Shown here: piece after piece, positions 36,914 to 46,868 of the stretch
Layout of the letters: every line of letters begins with the position of its first letter
How positions within the stretch are numbered: position 1 is the first letter of the stretch
Source: Isoperla grammatica
Taxonomy: Eukaryota; Arthropoda; Insecta; Plecoptera; Perlodidae
Length of the DNA stretch: 64,000 nucleotides
Assembly (NCBI GenBank): GCA_945910005.1
Contig: OX246741.1
Coordinates: 46,737,432 to 46,801,431 of the forward strand
Reading direction: 5' to 3'
Notes under the pieces: generated by a model
Told to the model about the DNA's origin: nothing
The model's database searches: none
Seen by the model: the letters and a program-made list of their open reading frames with translations, nothing else
Program-made: the position numbers and the translations under genes

Positions 36914-37372
36914 TCATTGCCTATTGGTAAACAATAGAATTGGGGGGAAAACAATACTAAGTATGCCAAACAGAACTTCGCCGAACGTTATGCGACGTCT
37001 CGCTTCATGTCTCATTCTCATTGCTTCTTCCATCGCTCTCTGTGCTTCTATGGTTCTATTCTCTGCCTCATTCATGTCTTGCCTCGCTTTCTGTAACATC
37101 ATCTCCGTTTTCAACATTTTTGTTTTGAACATTTCGTCCTGTCGTTCACCTCTGCTTTCTGCTACTTGACGTTTTCTTTCGGCTTCCTCTAACTCATTCT
37201 TTGCTTTCTTTAAATTCTTCTCTGCATCATTTCTTGATTTCTCTGCGTCTAGTTGCATACTTTCTGCTGACTTTATCGCAATGTTTGCTTCTTCTAACTT
37301 TCTTACTGCTTCCTTTTCACGTAGCTTTACCTGATTTACTTCCATCAGTACAGCAATGATGGTGTCAGTGTC
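36914..37372 (-). CDS. GTPase coding exon 6 (coiled coil and C-terminal hydrophobic tail)
   Basis: The acceptor is TCTGTTTTCAG, with the exon starting at 37372 in phase 0 as DTDTIIAVLMEV, directly after the RE ending exon 5. It encodes residues 389-540: long runs of E, K, A and R heptads typical of a coiled coil, then ITFGEVLFGILSIVFPP and a four-residue polar end before TGA. A single terminal hydrophobic segment suggests tail anchoring or an amphipathic membrane helix. Only 10 bp separate the stop from the satellite array. Confidence 0.88.
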   Translation of the reverse strand, partial: DTDTIIAVLMEVNQVKLREKEAVRKLEEANIAIKSAESMQLDAEKSRNDAEKNLKKAKNELEEAERKRQVAESRGERQDEMFKTKMLKTEMMLQKARQDMNEAENRTIEAQRAMEEAMRMRHEARRRITFGEVLFGILSIVFPPILLFTNRQ

Positions 37373-40300
37373 CTGAAAACAGATTTGGGGCGCAAAATTA
37401 ATGCTTCTTTGTCATTGATTTCTTAAGAACGCCTTAAGATATTGGAAAGTGATACCCCGAGTTTGGGTTTGTGTCAGCTAGATAATTAATTTTGAAAAAA
37501 AAATTATGTTATCGGTACGATTGTAATTTTTCTTATTAATTATAAACTATTTTCTTGGTAACTGTAATTACAATCGTAACGATGACTAATATTTTAACAT
37601 TTTAAAATACATCGTTTAGCTAAAACAAAACTAAATCTCAGGTAGGAATAAGTATCTCAATATCTTGACTCGTCCCCAAGATAGAATTAAATACCGTTCA
37701 TTTTGCGTGGTTCAATATTTCAAGCTGGCCGTTGCCGTCAAGTTAAAAATGCAAGTTGGTTTTTGCAGGGAATGTAAAGTCTATACACATGCAAGGGATT
37801 AAATACACGTTAAAGACTATATATCGATATGGACGGTTTGCATTCCGGTGTCAACTAAATAAACTTAATGGCTCATGTTGATGTTCTGTTTGATTGATTG
37901 AAATATAACTTTATGTTGGCAACAGTGGTTATTTATCATGATGACGAATGTTGGTACACACAACCGAGAAAACCATTTGTTTGAAACCTATTTGTCAAAG
38001 ACCTTAGCCTTACCTCCTGGAGCTTGGTGAGGTAATGTCAAAGACCTTTGCCTTACCTCCTGGAGCTTGGTGAAGTTATGTGAAATACCTTAGCCTTACC
38101 TCCTGGAGCTTGGTGAGGTAATGTCAAAGACCTTTGCCTTACCTCCTGGAGCTTGGTGAAGTTATGTGAAATACCTTAGCCTTACCTCCCGGAGCTTGGT
38201 GAGGTAATTTCAAAGACCTTAGCCTTACCTCCCGGAGCTTGGTGAAGTAATGTCAAATACCTTATCCTTACCTCCCGGAGCTTGGTGAAGTAATGTCAAA
38301 TACCTTAGCCTTACCTCCCGGAGCTTGGTGAGGTAATTTCAAAGACCTTAGCCTTACCTCCCGGAGCTTGGTGAAGTAATGTCAAATACCTTAGCCTTAC
38401 CTCCCGGAGCTTGGTGAAGTAATGTCAAATACCTTAGCCTTACCTCCCGGAGCTTGGTGAGGTAATGTCAAAGACCTTAGCCTTACCTCCTGGAGCTTGG
38501 TGAGGTAATGTCAAAGACCTTAGCCTTACCTCCAGGAGCTTGTTGGGGTAATGTCAAAGACCTTAGCCTTACCTCCCGGAGCTTGGTGAGGTAATGTCGA
38601 AGACCTTAGCCTTACCTCCCGGAGCTTGGTGAGGTAATGTCAAAGACCTTAGCCTTACATCCCGGAGCTTGGTGAGGTTATGTCAAAGACCTTAGCCTTA
38701 CCTCCCGGAGCTTGGTGAGGTAATGTCAAAGACCTTTGCCTTACCTCCCGAAGCTTGGTGAGGTTATGTCAAAGACCTTTGCCTTACCTCCCGGAGCTTG
38801 GTGAGGTAATGTCAAAGACCTTAGCCTTACCTCCCGGAGCTTGTTGGGGTAATGTCAAAGACCTTAGCCTTACCTCCCGGAGCTTGGTGAGGTAATGTCA
38901 AAGACCTTAGCCTTACCTCCCGGAGCTTGGAGAGGTAATGTCAAAGACCTTAGCCTTACCTCCCGGAGCTTGTTGGGGCAATGTCAAAGACCTTAGCCTT
39001 ACCTCCCGGAGCTTGTTGGGGTGATGTCAAAGACCTTAGCCTTACCTCCCGGAGCTTGGTGAGGTAATGTCAAATACCTCAGCCTTACCTCCTGGAGCTT
39101 GGTGAAGTAATGTAAAATACCATAGCCTTACCTCCCGGAGCTTGTTGGGGCAATGTCAAAGACCTTAGCCTTACCTCCCGGAGCTTGTTGGGGTAATGTC
39201 AAAGACCTTAGCCTTACCTCCCGGAGCTTGGTGAAGTAATGTCAAATACCTCAGCCTTACCTCCTGGAGCTTGGTGAAGTAATGTAAAATACCTTAGCCT
39301 TACCTCCCGGAGCTTGTTGGGGCAATGTCAAAGACCTTAGCCTTACCTCCCGGAGCTTGTTGGGGTAATGTCAAAGACCTTAGCCTTACCTCCCGGAGCT
39401 TGGTGAGGTAATGTCAAAGACCTTAGCCTTACCTCCCGGAGCTTGTTGGGGTAATGTCAAAGACCTTAGCCTTACCTCCCGGAGCTTGGTGAGGTAATGT
39501 CAAAGACCTTAGCCTTACCTCCCGGAGCTTGGAGAGGTAATGTCAAAGACCTTAGCCTTACCTCCCGGAGCTTGTTGGGGCAATGTCAAAGACCCTAGCC
39601 TTACCTCCCGGAGCTTGTTGGGGTGATGTCAAAGACCTTAGCCTTACCTCCCGGAGCTTGGTGAGGTAATGTAAAATACCTTAGCCTTACCTCCCGGAGC
39701 TTGTTGGGGCAATGTCAAAGACCTTAGCCTTACCTCCCGGAGCTTGTTGGGGTAATGTCAAAGACCTTAGCCTTACCTCCCGGAGCTTGTTGGGGTAATG
39801 TCAAAGACCTTAGCCTTACCTCCCGGAGCTTGGTGAGGTAATGTCAAAGACCTTAGCCTTACCTCCCGGAGCTTGGAGAGGTAATGTCAAAGACCTTAGC
39901 CTTACCTCCCGGAGCTTGTTGGGGCAATGTCAAAGACCCTAGCCTTACCTCCCGGAGCTTGGTGAGGTAATGTCAAAGACCTTAGCCTTACCTCCCGGAG
40001 CTTGGAGAGGTAATGTCAAAGACCTTAGCCTTACCTCCCGGAGCTTGGAGAGGTAATGTCAAAGACCTTAGCCTTACCTCCCGGAGCTTGTTGGGGCAAT
40101 GTCAAAGACCTTAGCCTTACCTCCCGGAGCTTGGTGAGGTAATGTCAAAGACCTTAGCCTTACCTCCCGGAGCTTGGAGAGGTAATGTCAAAGACCTTAG
40201 CCTTACCTCCCGGAGCTTGTTGGGGCAATGTCAAAGACCCTAGCCTTACCTCCCGGAGCTTGGTGAGGTAATGTCAAAGACCTTAGCCTTACCTCCCGGA

Positions 40301-43300
40301 GCTTGGTGAAGTAATGTAAAATACCTTAGCCTTACCTCCCGGAGCTTGTTGGGGCAATGTCAAAGACCTTAGCCTTACCTCCCGGAGCTTGTTGGGGTAA
40401 TGTCAAAGACCTTAGCCTTACCTCCCGGAGCTTGGTGAAGTAATGTCAAATACCTCAGCCTTACCTCCTGGAGCTTGGTGAAGTAATGTAAAATACCTTA
40501 GCCTTACCTCCCGGAGCTTGTTGGGGCAATGTCAAAGACCTTAGCCTTACCTCCCGGAGCTTGTTGGGGTAATGTCAAAGACCTTAGCCTTACCTCCCGG
40601 AGCTTGGTGAGGTAATGTCAAAGACCTTAGCCTTACCTCCCGGAGCTTGGTGAGGTAATTTCAAAGACCTTAGCCTTACCTCCCGGAGCTTGGTGAGGTA
40701 ATGTCAAAGACCTTAGCCTTACCTCCCGGAGCTTGGTGAGGTAATGTCAAAGACCTTAGCCTTACCTCCCGGAGCATGGTGAGGTAATGTTCATGCATGG
40801 CCTCATTGGCTCCCAGCTTAGCCCGGCCACGAAACTCCTCGATTGCCAGAGTCTGGCACTCAAGCAAGGACTGTTGCAAGGTTTCAGTGTCCTGCGCCGG
40901 CGAATGTTTATCTAATTTATCCCCCCACATCACTTGTGTCGTCTCTTCGAAATGTTGCTTTCCAATCTCGTACGCTTTAGCTAGGACGATCTGCACGTTT
41001 GCCTGTAACAAGAAGCATTCGTTATTAGGAAATGTTATTTTAACTAATTGATTGCAAGCTAGAAAAGGGTTAATTGTTACTAATACTAACTTCAAACGCA
41101 GATTGAGGTGAAGGTAGCTGGTCCCCGCGGAAAATATCAACAAACACTTTGAAATACGTCAAAATGTCTTTTGTCTTAATAGTTGCACCCTCCACGTCCT
41201 TAATTATCGCTTCCAGGTTGTCCCAAGCAAGGATGTTGGAAAAGTAGTCTTCAAGATGAAGCTTGAATTCCTCACTAAAACCTGAAAGTTAAATAAGATC
41301 ACGTACAAAAAGAAATAGAGAATTAAACAATTGGCTGTGTCCATCCTTAGCCCTCGGAACTGCCGATTACGATCATTTAAAATTACTTTAAGTGTGGTAA
41401 AGATATCTTTAATGGAAAAAAATATGTAATTCTGTAGAGTCAGCGACGGATATATTTATTGGAATAATAAAACATTCCCAAGAAAGAGTATTCAATTATC
41501 CAGGGTGGCATATCTTGATTTTGTTTGACAGTTTAAAACCGTTTTTATGCTCTTTTAATAAACAGATATCGGGTGTCCCGCAAGGTGGGTGAACAAACAG
41601 TCTTAGCTGTAATGTCATTCTGAAAATATGTAACAATATTTGAAATTAAGTTAAGATTACCAGATAATAAAGTATGGTTAATTGCCATCTTCGCCTCAAG
41701 GCTACGTTCAATTTCGGAATGCTGATTATCCTAACTATACAGATTTGATTCAATGCATAACTAAATCTATGTATTTACTGTCACTCTTAGAACGAATAGA
41801 GTATTTTATGCAATCTAAAATCTACCCATACCCAAATTAATATGATAATATAGATAACGTGGTATGCTGCTTCTGTCACTAACACTGCCACTGGCAATGG
41901 GGGTCTTGGCATCAATGCCCGTTTGGGACACATATCTGTTCTAGTATTAAGTATGTAAACATTCCCATTAAATTCGTTATTTTTCTAGCTACGATCCGCA
42001 AAACTAAATAATTATAAAATACAATATTACAAATGTCAGGAATCGATAGTTTGTATTTTCCCTCCAAAATTGATTTGAAAATCTTGAAAATCTTGAAAGT
42101 CTTGAGAAAGCCACCCATGTCGGTGGCCTCTCAAGACTGATCTAGACATGACTACAAGACTAGTCTTGAGAAAGCCACCCATGTCGATGGCCTCTCAAGA
42201 CTGATCTAGACATGTCTAGAAGACTAGTCTTGAGAAAGCCACCCATGTCGGTGGCCTCTCAAGACTGATCTAGACATGTCTAGAAGACTAGTCTTGAGAA
42301 AGCCACCCATGTCGGTGGCCTCTCAAGACTGATCTAGACATGTCTAGAAGACTAGTCTTGAGAAAGCCACCCATGTCGATGGCCTCTCAAGACTGATCTA
42401 GACATGTCTAGAAGACTAGTCTTGAGAAAGCCACCCATGTCGGTGGCCTCTCAAGACTGATCTAGACATGACTACAAGACTAGTCTTGAGAAAGCCACCC
42501 ATGTCGGTGGCCTCTCAAGACTGATCTAGACATGACTGCAAGACTAAGTCTTGAGAAAGCCACCCATGTCGGTGGCCTCTCAAGACTGATCTAGACATGA
42601 CAACAAGACTAGTCTTGAGAAAGCCACCCATGTCTGTGGCCTCTCAAGACTGATCTAGACGTGACTACAAGACTAGTCATGAGAAAGCATTGATCATTGA
42701 GATACGATAGTAAAAGCAATGGCGTTATACCTAGACGACGTCCATTAACATGGTCCCATGGATACGGCAACAAGAAACATGAAACCTGTTCAAAACATGA
42801 CTGAATAGCTGTGAAATGCGTAAGTTTTTGGTCAATCAGCTTCTCTCCGCCTCTCTCTCCCAAGTCGCAACTCTCCGGCCACCGCCAATCTCTGACCAGG
42901 AACTGGAGGCTCTTGAACGGTTTGTTGGTGAACCCTTTGCCCTGCGCCATCTTGCCGTACTCGACGAACAACTGCAGCGAGTCAAGGTCATCCCGTTTGA
43001 TGTCGCTCATCACGTTGTAGACCTGCAGTGAGCTGAGCATTGTGCTCAGAGCAAACACGGTGGAGCATTCCTTCATGGTGGTGTTGGTGTCAAACGTTCC
43101 CTGAGTGTCCATCAGTATCACGGCCACCTGAAACACAGACACTTGTCAAGAGATGGCGCTAGTGTCACCCCCACACGGTAGAGCATTCCTTCATGGTGGT
43201 GTTGGTGTCAGTATCACGGCCACCTGTAACACAGACACTTGTCAAGAGACGGCGCTAGTGTCGCCCCCACACGGTGGAGCATTCCTTCATGGTGGTGTTG

Positions 43301-45655
43301 GTGTCAGTATCACGGCCACCTGTAACACAGACACTTGTCAAGAGATGGCGCTAGTGTCACCCCCACACGGTAGAGCATTCCTTCATGGTGGTGTTGGTGT
43401 CAGTATCACGGCCACCTGTAACACAGACACTTGTCAAGAGACGGCGCTAGTGTCGCCCCCACACGGTAGAGCATTCCTTCATGGTGGTGTTGGTGTCAGT
43501 ATCACGGCCACCTGTAACACAGACACTTGTCAAGAGACGGCGCTAGTGTCGCCCCCACACGGTAGAGCATTCCTTCATGGTGGTGTTGGTGTCAGTATCA
43601 CGGCCACCTGTAACACAGACACTTGTCAAGAGATGGCGCTAGTGTCGCCCCCACACGGTGGAGCATTCCTTCATGGTGGTGTTGGTGTCAGTATCACGGC
43701 CACCTGTAACACAGACACTTGTCCAGAGATGGCGCTAGTGTCGCCCCCACACGGTGGAGCATTCCTTCATGGTGGTGTTGGTGTCAGTACCACGGCCACC
43801 TGTAACACAGACACTTGTCAAGAGATGGCGCTAGTGTCGCCCCCACACGGTGGAGCATTCCTTCATGGTGGTGTTGGTGTCAGTATCACGGCCACCTGTA
43901 ACACAGACACTTGTCCAGAGATGGCGCTAGTGTCGCCCCCACACGGTGGAGCATTCCTTCATGGTGGTGTTGGTGTCAGTACCACGGCCACCTGTAACAC
44001 AGACACTTGTCAAGAGATGGCGCTAGTGTCGCCCCCACACGGTGGAGCATTCCTTCATGGTGGTGTTGGTGTCAGTACCACGGCCACCTGTAACACAGAC
44101 ACTTGTCAAGAGACGGCGCTAGTGTCGCCCCCACACGGTGGAGCATTCCTTCATGGTGGTGTTGGTGTCAGTACCACGGCCACCTGTAACACAGACACTT
44201 GTCAAGAGATGGCGCTAGTGTCGCCCCCACACGGTGGAGCATTCCTTCATGGTGGTGTTTGTGTCAACACCACGGCCACCTGTAACACAGACACTTGTCA
44301 AGAGATGGCGCTAGTGTCGCCCCCACACGGTGGAGCATTCCTTCATGGTGGTGTTGGTGTCAGTACCACGGCCACCTATAACACAGACACTTGTCAAGAG
44401 ATGGCGCTAGTGTCGCCCCCACACGGTGCAGCATTCCTTGTGAGGTGTGAGGTGTGTGGTGTGAGGTGTGAGGTGTGAGGTGTGAGGTGTGAGGTGTGAG
44501 GTGTGAGGTGTGAGGTGTGAGGTGTGAGGTGTGAGGTGTGAGGTGTGAGGTGTGAGGTGTGAGGTGTGAGGTGTGAGGTGTGAGGTGTGAGGTGTGAGGT
44601 GTGAGGTGTGAGGTGTGAGGTGTGAGGTGTGAGGTGTGAGGTGTGAGGTGTGAGGTGTGAGGTGTGAGGTGTGAGGTGTGAGGTGTGAGGTGTGAGGCGT
44701 GAGGCGTGAGGCGTGAGGCGTGAGGCGTGAGGCGTGAGGCGTGAGGCGTGAGGCGTGAGGCGTGAGGCGTGAGGCGTGCGTGCGTGTGCGTGGTCGCCAT
44801 CTTACCTGCTTCCCTCTGGGCCCCTGGACAACGAACACCTCCGACCACACAAGGATGCCCATAGTACATCCCTCTGGGCCGTCCCGCCACCGGAACCCCT
44901 CGGGCTGGCTGTCCAGCCCCTCCATCCAGGCCCCCTTCCCCTGGAATAACAAAACGCCTCGTTCTACTAACCTGGCTATCTCCGACAACCCGCTTTGACC
45001 CGCACAACTTGGATATAATAGGACAATAAAAAACAATACTGTATTTATAATCAGACGGTGTTGAAGACGGACTTATATTACGTTATCAAAATATGGAGAA
45101 TAAAATCCTTGATAATGTCCTGAATCAAAACTTGTCCGAACACATCTCTTCAGTTGTTACTTGTACTATTTACAAAAACATTATTACGTACACTCACGGA
45201 GTTAGTTAAGTTATGATTTGATTATTCCTGATAACGCCACCTTTTAGAAAGTGTAAGTAAATTAAGTTACGTGTATCTTTGTTTTGTGTATCATACAAAA
45301 TATTTTCCTGCGAACTTGGCGTTTCAAACTCTTTTTACTTAAAATATATTTTATTTCAAAACAAATGCTTTTATGGAAATGTCTTCGTTTATGATACAAG
45401 TTAGTTATCTTATCTTGTGAGCAATACCTGCTATTAGTCTTGGGGTCTTACCTTATGTTGAAGGTACTGTATCAGACAGTTGAGCAGGAAGGACTTCCCC
45501 TGGCGCATTCTACCGGCCACAGATATAACCACCACGGGCAAGTCCTTCACAGAGTCCTGAGTCAGGACCTCCTCCAAGGCCCTCTCGTCCAGTACGAAGG
45601 ACGGCATGTCATCCTCATCAGTGACTATCCTGACTACCTGGACAGGTCGGCTCAT
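36914..45655 (-). CDS. Atlastin/GBP-like GB1/RHD3-type large GTPase, six coding exons, 540 aa
   Basis: Coding exons on the minus strand: 45655-45452, 44940-44806, 43127-42731, 41281-41091, 41002-40766 and 37372-36914. All junctions are GT-AG and phases agree, including a codon split 1+2 between exons 3 and 4. The N-terminal GTPase domain shows the P-loop GRMRQGKS (48-55, with the atlastin-type arginine R51), a switch region GFRWRDGPEGCTMGILVW, the G3 motif DTQG (120-123) and the G4 motif RD (192-193). A helical middle domain follows (CFLLPYP, then YFKVFVDIFRGDQLPSPQS). The last exon adds a charged coiled coil (about 400-515) and a C-terminal hydrophobic stretch (518-536). Atlastins fuse ER tubules; GBPs act in defence. 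The G domain and exon structure favour atlastin, but the paired transmembrane hairpin of atlastins is not seen, so the cellular role is inferred. Confidence 0.9.
37373..37992. other. Unique part of the last GTPase intron with a hairpin
   Basis: AT-rich intron sequence. An inverted repeat has arms at 37511-37528 and 37566-37583 (17 of 18 bases complementary, GTACGATTGTAATT core), which may be a remnant of a small foldback element. No exon was recognised. Confidence 0.6.
37993..40793. repeat. 43-bp minisatellite made of a repeated exon/donor boundary
   Basis: About 64 copies of a 43-bp unit containing CCTTAGCCTTACCTCCCGG. On the minus strand each unit reads ACATTACCTCACCAAGCTCC, then GGGAG and GTAAGG. 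This matches the last 26 or so bases of coding exon 5 plus its 5' splice donor. The rightmost unit is the real exon end (40766-40793). Variants include TGGAG for CGGAG, and GTTGGGG for GGTGAGG. Confidence 0.95.
40766..41002 (-). CDS. GTPase coding exon 5 (middle domain)
   Basis: The acceptor TTGTTACAG gives a start at 41002; the donor GAG/GTAAGG ends the exon at 40766. It encodes 79 residues beginning ANVQIVLAKAYEIGKQHFEE and ending MHEHYLTMLRE. This is a helical segment corresponding to the atlastin three-helix middle domain. The exon's last 26 or so bases are the seed of the 43-bp minisatellite. Confidence 0.9.
41091..41281 (-). CDS. GTPase coding exon 4 (G domain to middle domain linker)
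   Basis: The acceptor AACTTTCAG is followed by GT, completing a glycine codon split from exon 3; the donor is GAA/GTTAGT. It encodes FSEEFKLHLEDYFSNILAWD and continues to GDQLPSPQSAFE. This matches the atlastin segment FxxxLKxxIPxLLxPENL... YFKxYIxIYQGEELPHPKS. The intron to exon 5 is only 88 bp. Confidence 0.9.
41292..42090. other. Unique AT-rich part of GTPase intron 3
   Basis: No exon, ORF with support or repeat was recognised here. It precedes the 64-bp palindromic array in the same intron. Confidence 0.5.
42095..42685. repeat. 64-bp palindromic minisatellite, about nine copies
   Basis: Unit of 64 bp within GTPase intron 3. Each unit has AGTCTTGAGA and its perfect complement TCTCAAGACT enclosing GCCACC/GGTGGC around CATGTC. 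Many units also carry the palindrome TCTAGACATGTCTAGA. Every unit can therefore form two hairpins. The array ends about 45 bp from the coding exon 3 donor. Confidence 0.93.
42731..43127 (-). CDS. GTPase coding exon 3 (G3, G4 motifs of the GTPase domain)
   Basis: The acceptor GTGTTTCAG gives a phase 0 start at 43127 (VAVILMDTQGTFD). The donor CTAG/GTATAA ends the exon at 42731 with one base of a split codon. It carries the G3 motif DTQG, the atlastin-like stretch STVFALSTMLSSLQVYN, the G4 motif in FLVRDW, and SCFEQVSCFLLPYP. Frame continuation past the donor is not coding. The exon's first 70 or so bases and its acceptor are the seed of the 96-bp array upstream. Confidence 0.92.
43055..44437. 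repeat. 96-bp minisatellite made of a repeated acceptor/exon boundary
   Basis: GCGCTAGTGTC recurs at 43156 and then every 96 bp to 44404 (14 copies). On the minus strand each unit contains GTCTGTGTTACAG followed by GTGGCCGTGATACTG and CACCACCATGAAGGAATGC, that is, the acceptor and start of coding exon 3. The copies lack 22 bp present in the real exon. The open plus-strand frame across the array results from 96 being a multiple of three and is not taken as a gene. Confidence 0.94.
44439..44779. repeat. 7-bp tandem repeat (GTGTGAG, then GCGTGAG)
   Basis: About 48 heptamers between the 96-bp array and coding exon 2. GTGTGAG fills the left part and GCGTGAG the last 80 or so bases, with a sharp switch near 44697. 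Confidence 0.95.
44806..44940 (-). CDS. GTPase coding exon 2 (switch I region)
   Basis: The acceptor TTATTCCAG and the donor CAG/GTAAGA bound exactly 45 codons in phase 0: GKGAWMEGLDSQ, PEGFRWRDGPEG, CTMGILVWSEVF, VVQGPRGKQ. It corresponds to the atlastin stretch G.SWRGG...TTGI.IWSE.F. The usual TTGI threonines are CTMGI here. Confidence 0.9.
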
Positions 45656-45663
45656 TGCGTTGC
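45452..45663 (-). CDS. GTPase coding exon 1 with start codon and P-loop
   Basis: The acceptor GTGTTTCAG (exon from 45663) leaves eight 5'UTR bases before ATG at 45655. The donor CATAAG/GTAAGA ends the exon at 45452 after 68 codons. The protein begins MSRPVQVVRIVTDEDD, like atlastins just before the G domain, and carries LPVVVISVAGRMRQGKSFLL with the P-loop. The start is supported because the proposed upstream exon (48441-48597) has no ATG. Confidence 0.88.
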
Positions 45664-45701
45664 CTGAAACACGTTCATGAGTGCATGGAGCAGTTCCCAG
45701 C

Positions 45702-46063
<362 letters not shown>

Positions 46064-46079
46064 GTGTCTCACTGTGGTT

Positions 46080-46865
46080 ATCACTGTCACTGAATTAATT
46101 TAAATTTAATAGACTGTACATAGTTTATTTTTAATTAAAACAATTACAAAATTTTAAACAATATTTTAACAACTAAACAGTCTCTGCGACACGCTCAAAG
46201 ATAACTGATAATTGATAGCAGTAAAAATATTTGTAGCCAATAATTATGAGCGTGTGCAGGGGGTCAATCCCCCCCCCCCCCACACACACATTAGGATGGG
46301 TGTGCTTTTTTAGGTATAGGTCCAAGATAAAGCCTGTTGTAAGGGGCGACAAAAATGCTGACGTATGACATGATATCTGAAGTCCTAGATTGGATTGACG
46401 TTGGAATCAGCTGACCAGCGGCAAGTTCACCTGTTGCCCTACAGCCAAGATTTTGGCTTTGTGACAAACCACTTCCATCACTTTGTAACAATGATGTCAA
46501 TGATATCCACGAAGAATTTTGTAAAATTACCGCACCAGGGGCGGACTGCGATAAAACGGCCCGGGATGCTGGGTTTCGGGGGGAAGGGGGGGGTCGCGAG
46601 AGGTGGCGTGGCGCAGCTGGGGTCTGGGACGAAGCCCCAGCCGCCGGAGGCGAATACGCCAAAGGCGTAAACATTATTTTGGGGTTGCATTGCACCGAAC
46701 AGTTGTAGCTGGTCGGCACATTCCGTCTCACTCGAGTGGTTGCGCATGCACACTTAGACCATATAAGAGATGGTCCAAGCATGCACATTGCACTCACCGT
46801 CAACGCAAGACAGGGCTTGTTCCCTGCTTTCCGCAGTATACACTGTATTAGTGATGACGTCAGAT
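46080..46865. other. First-intron sequence with GC-rich repetitive segment
   Basis: AT-rich to 46255, then a poly-C and CA run at 46269-46290. A GC-rich segment (46530-46660) contains CAGGGGCGGACTGCG and G-rich runs. It is possibly the left end of an old transposon whose right end is near 48020. No gene is supported. Confidence 0.4.
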
Positions 46866-46868
46866 TAA

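Noticed and set aside
43153..44478. 441-codon plus-strand ORF of 32-residue repeats
   Set aside because: It arises because the 96-bp repeat is divisible by three. It lies antisense to an intron and exon edge of the GTPase gene and has no domain.
44360..45036. Minus-strand ORFs of about 210 residues rich in Thr-Ser-His-Leu-Pro
   Set aside because: They read through the 7-bp repeat and coding exon 2; only 44806-44940 is coding, in the GTPase frame.
46291..46851. Overlapping ORFs of 80-170 codons near the GC-rich segment
   Set aside because: No domain and low-complexity composition; they lie in an intron next to transposon-like sequence.
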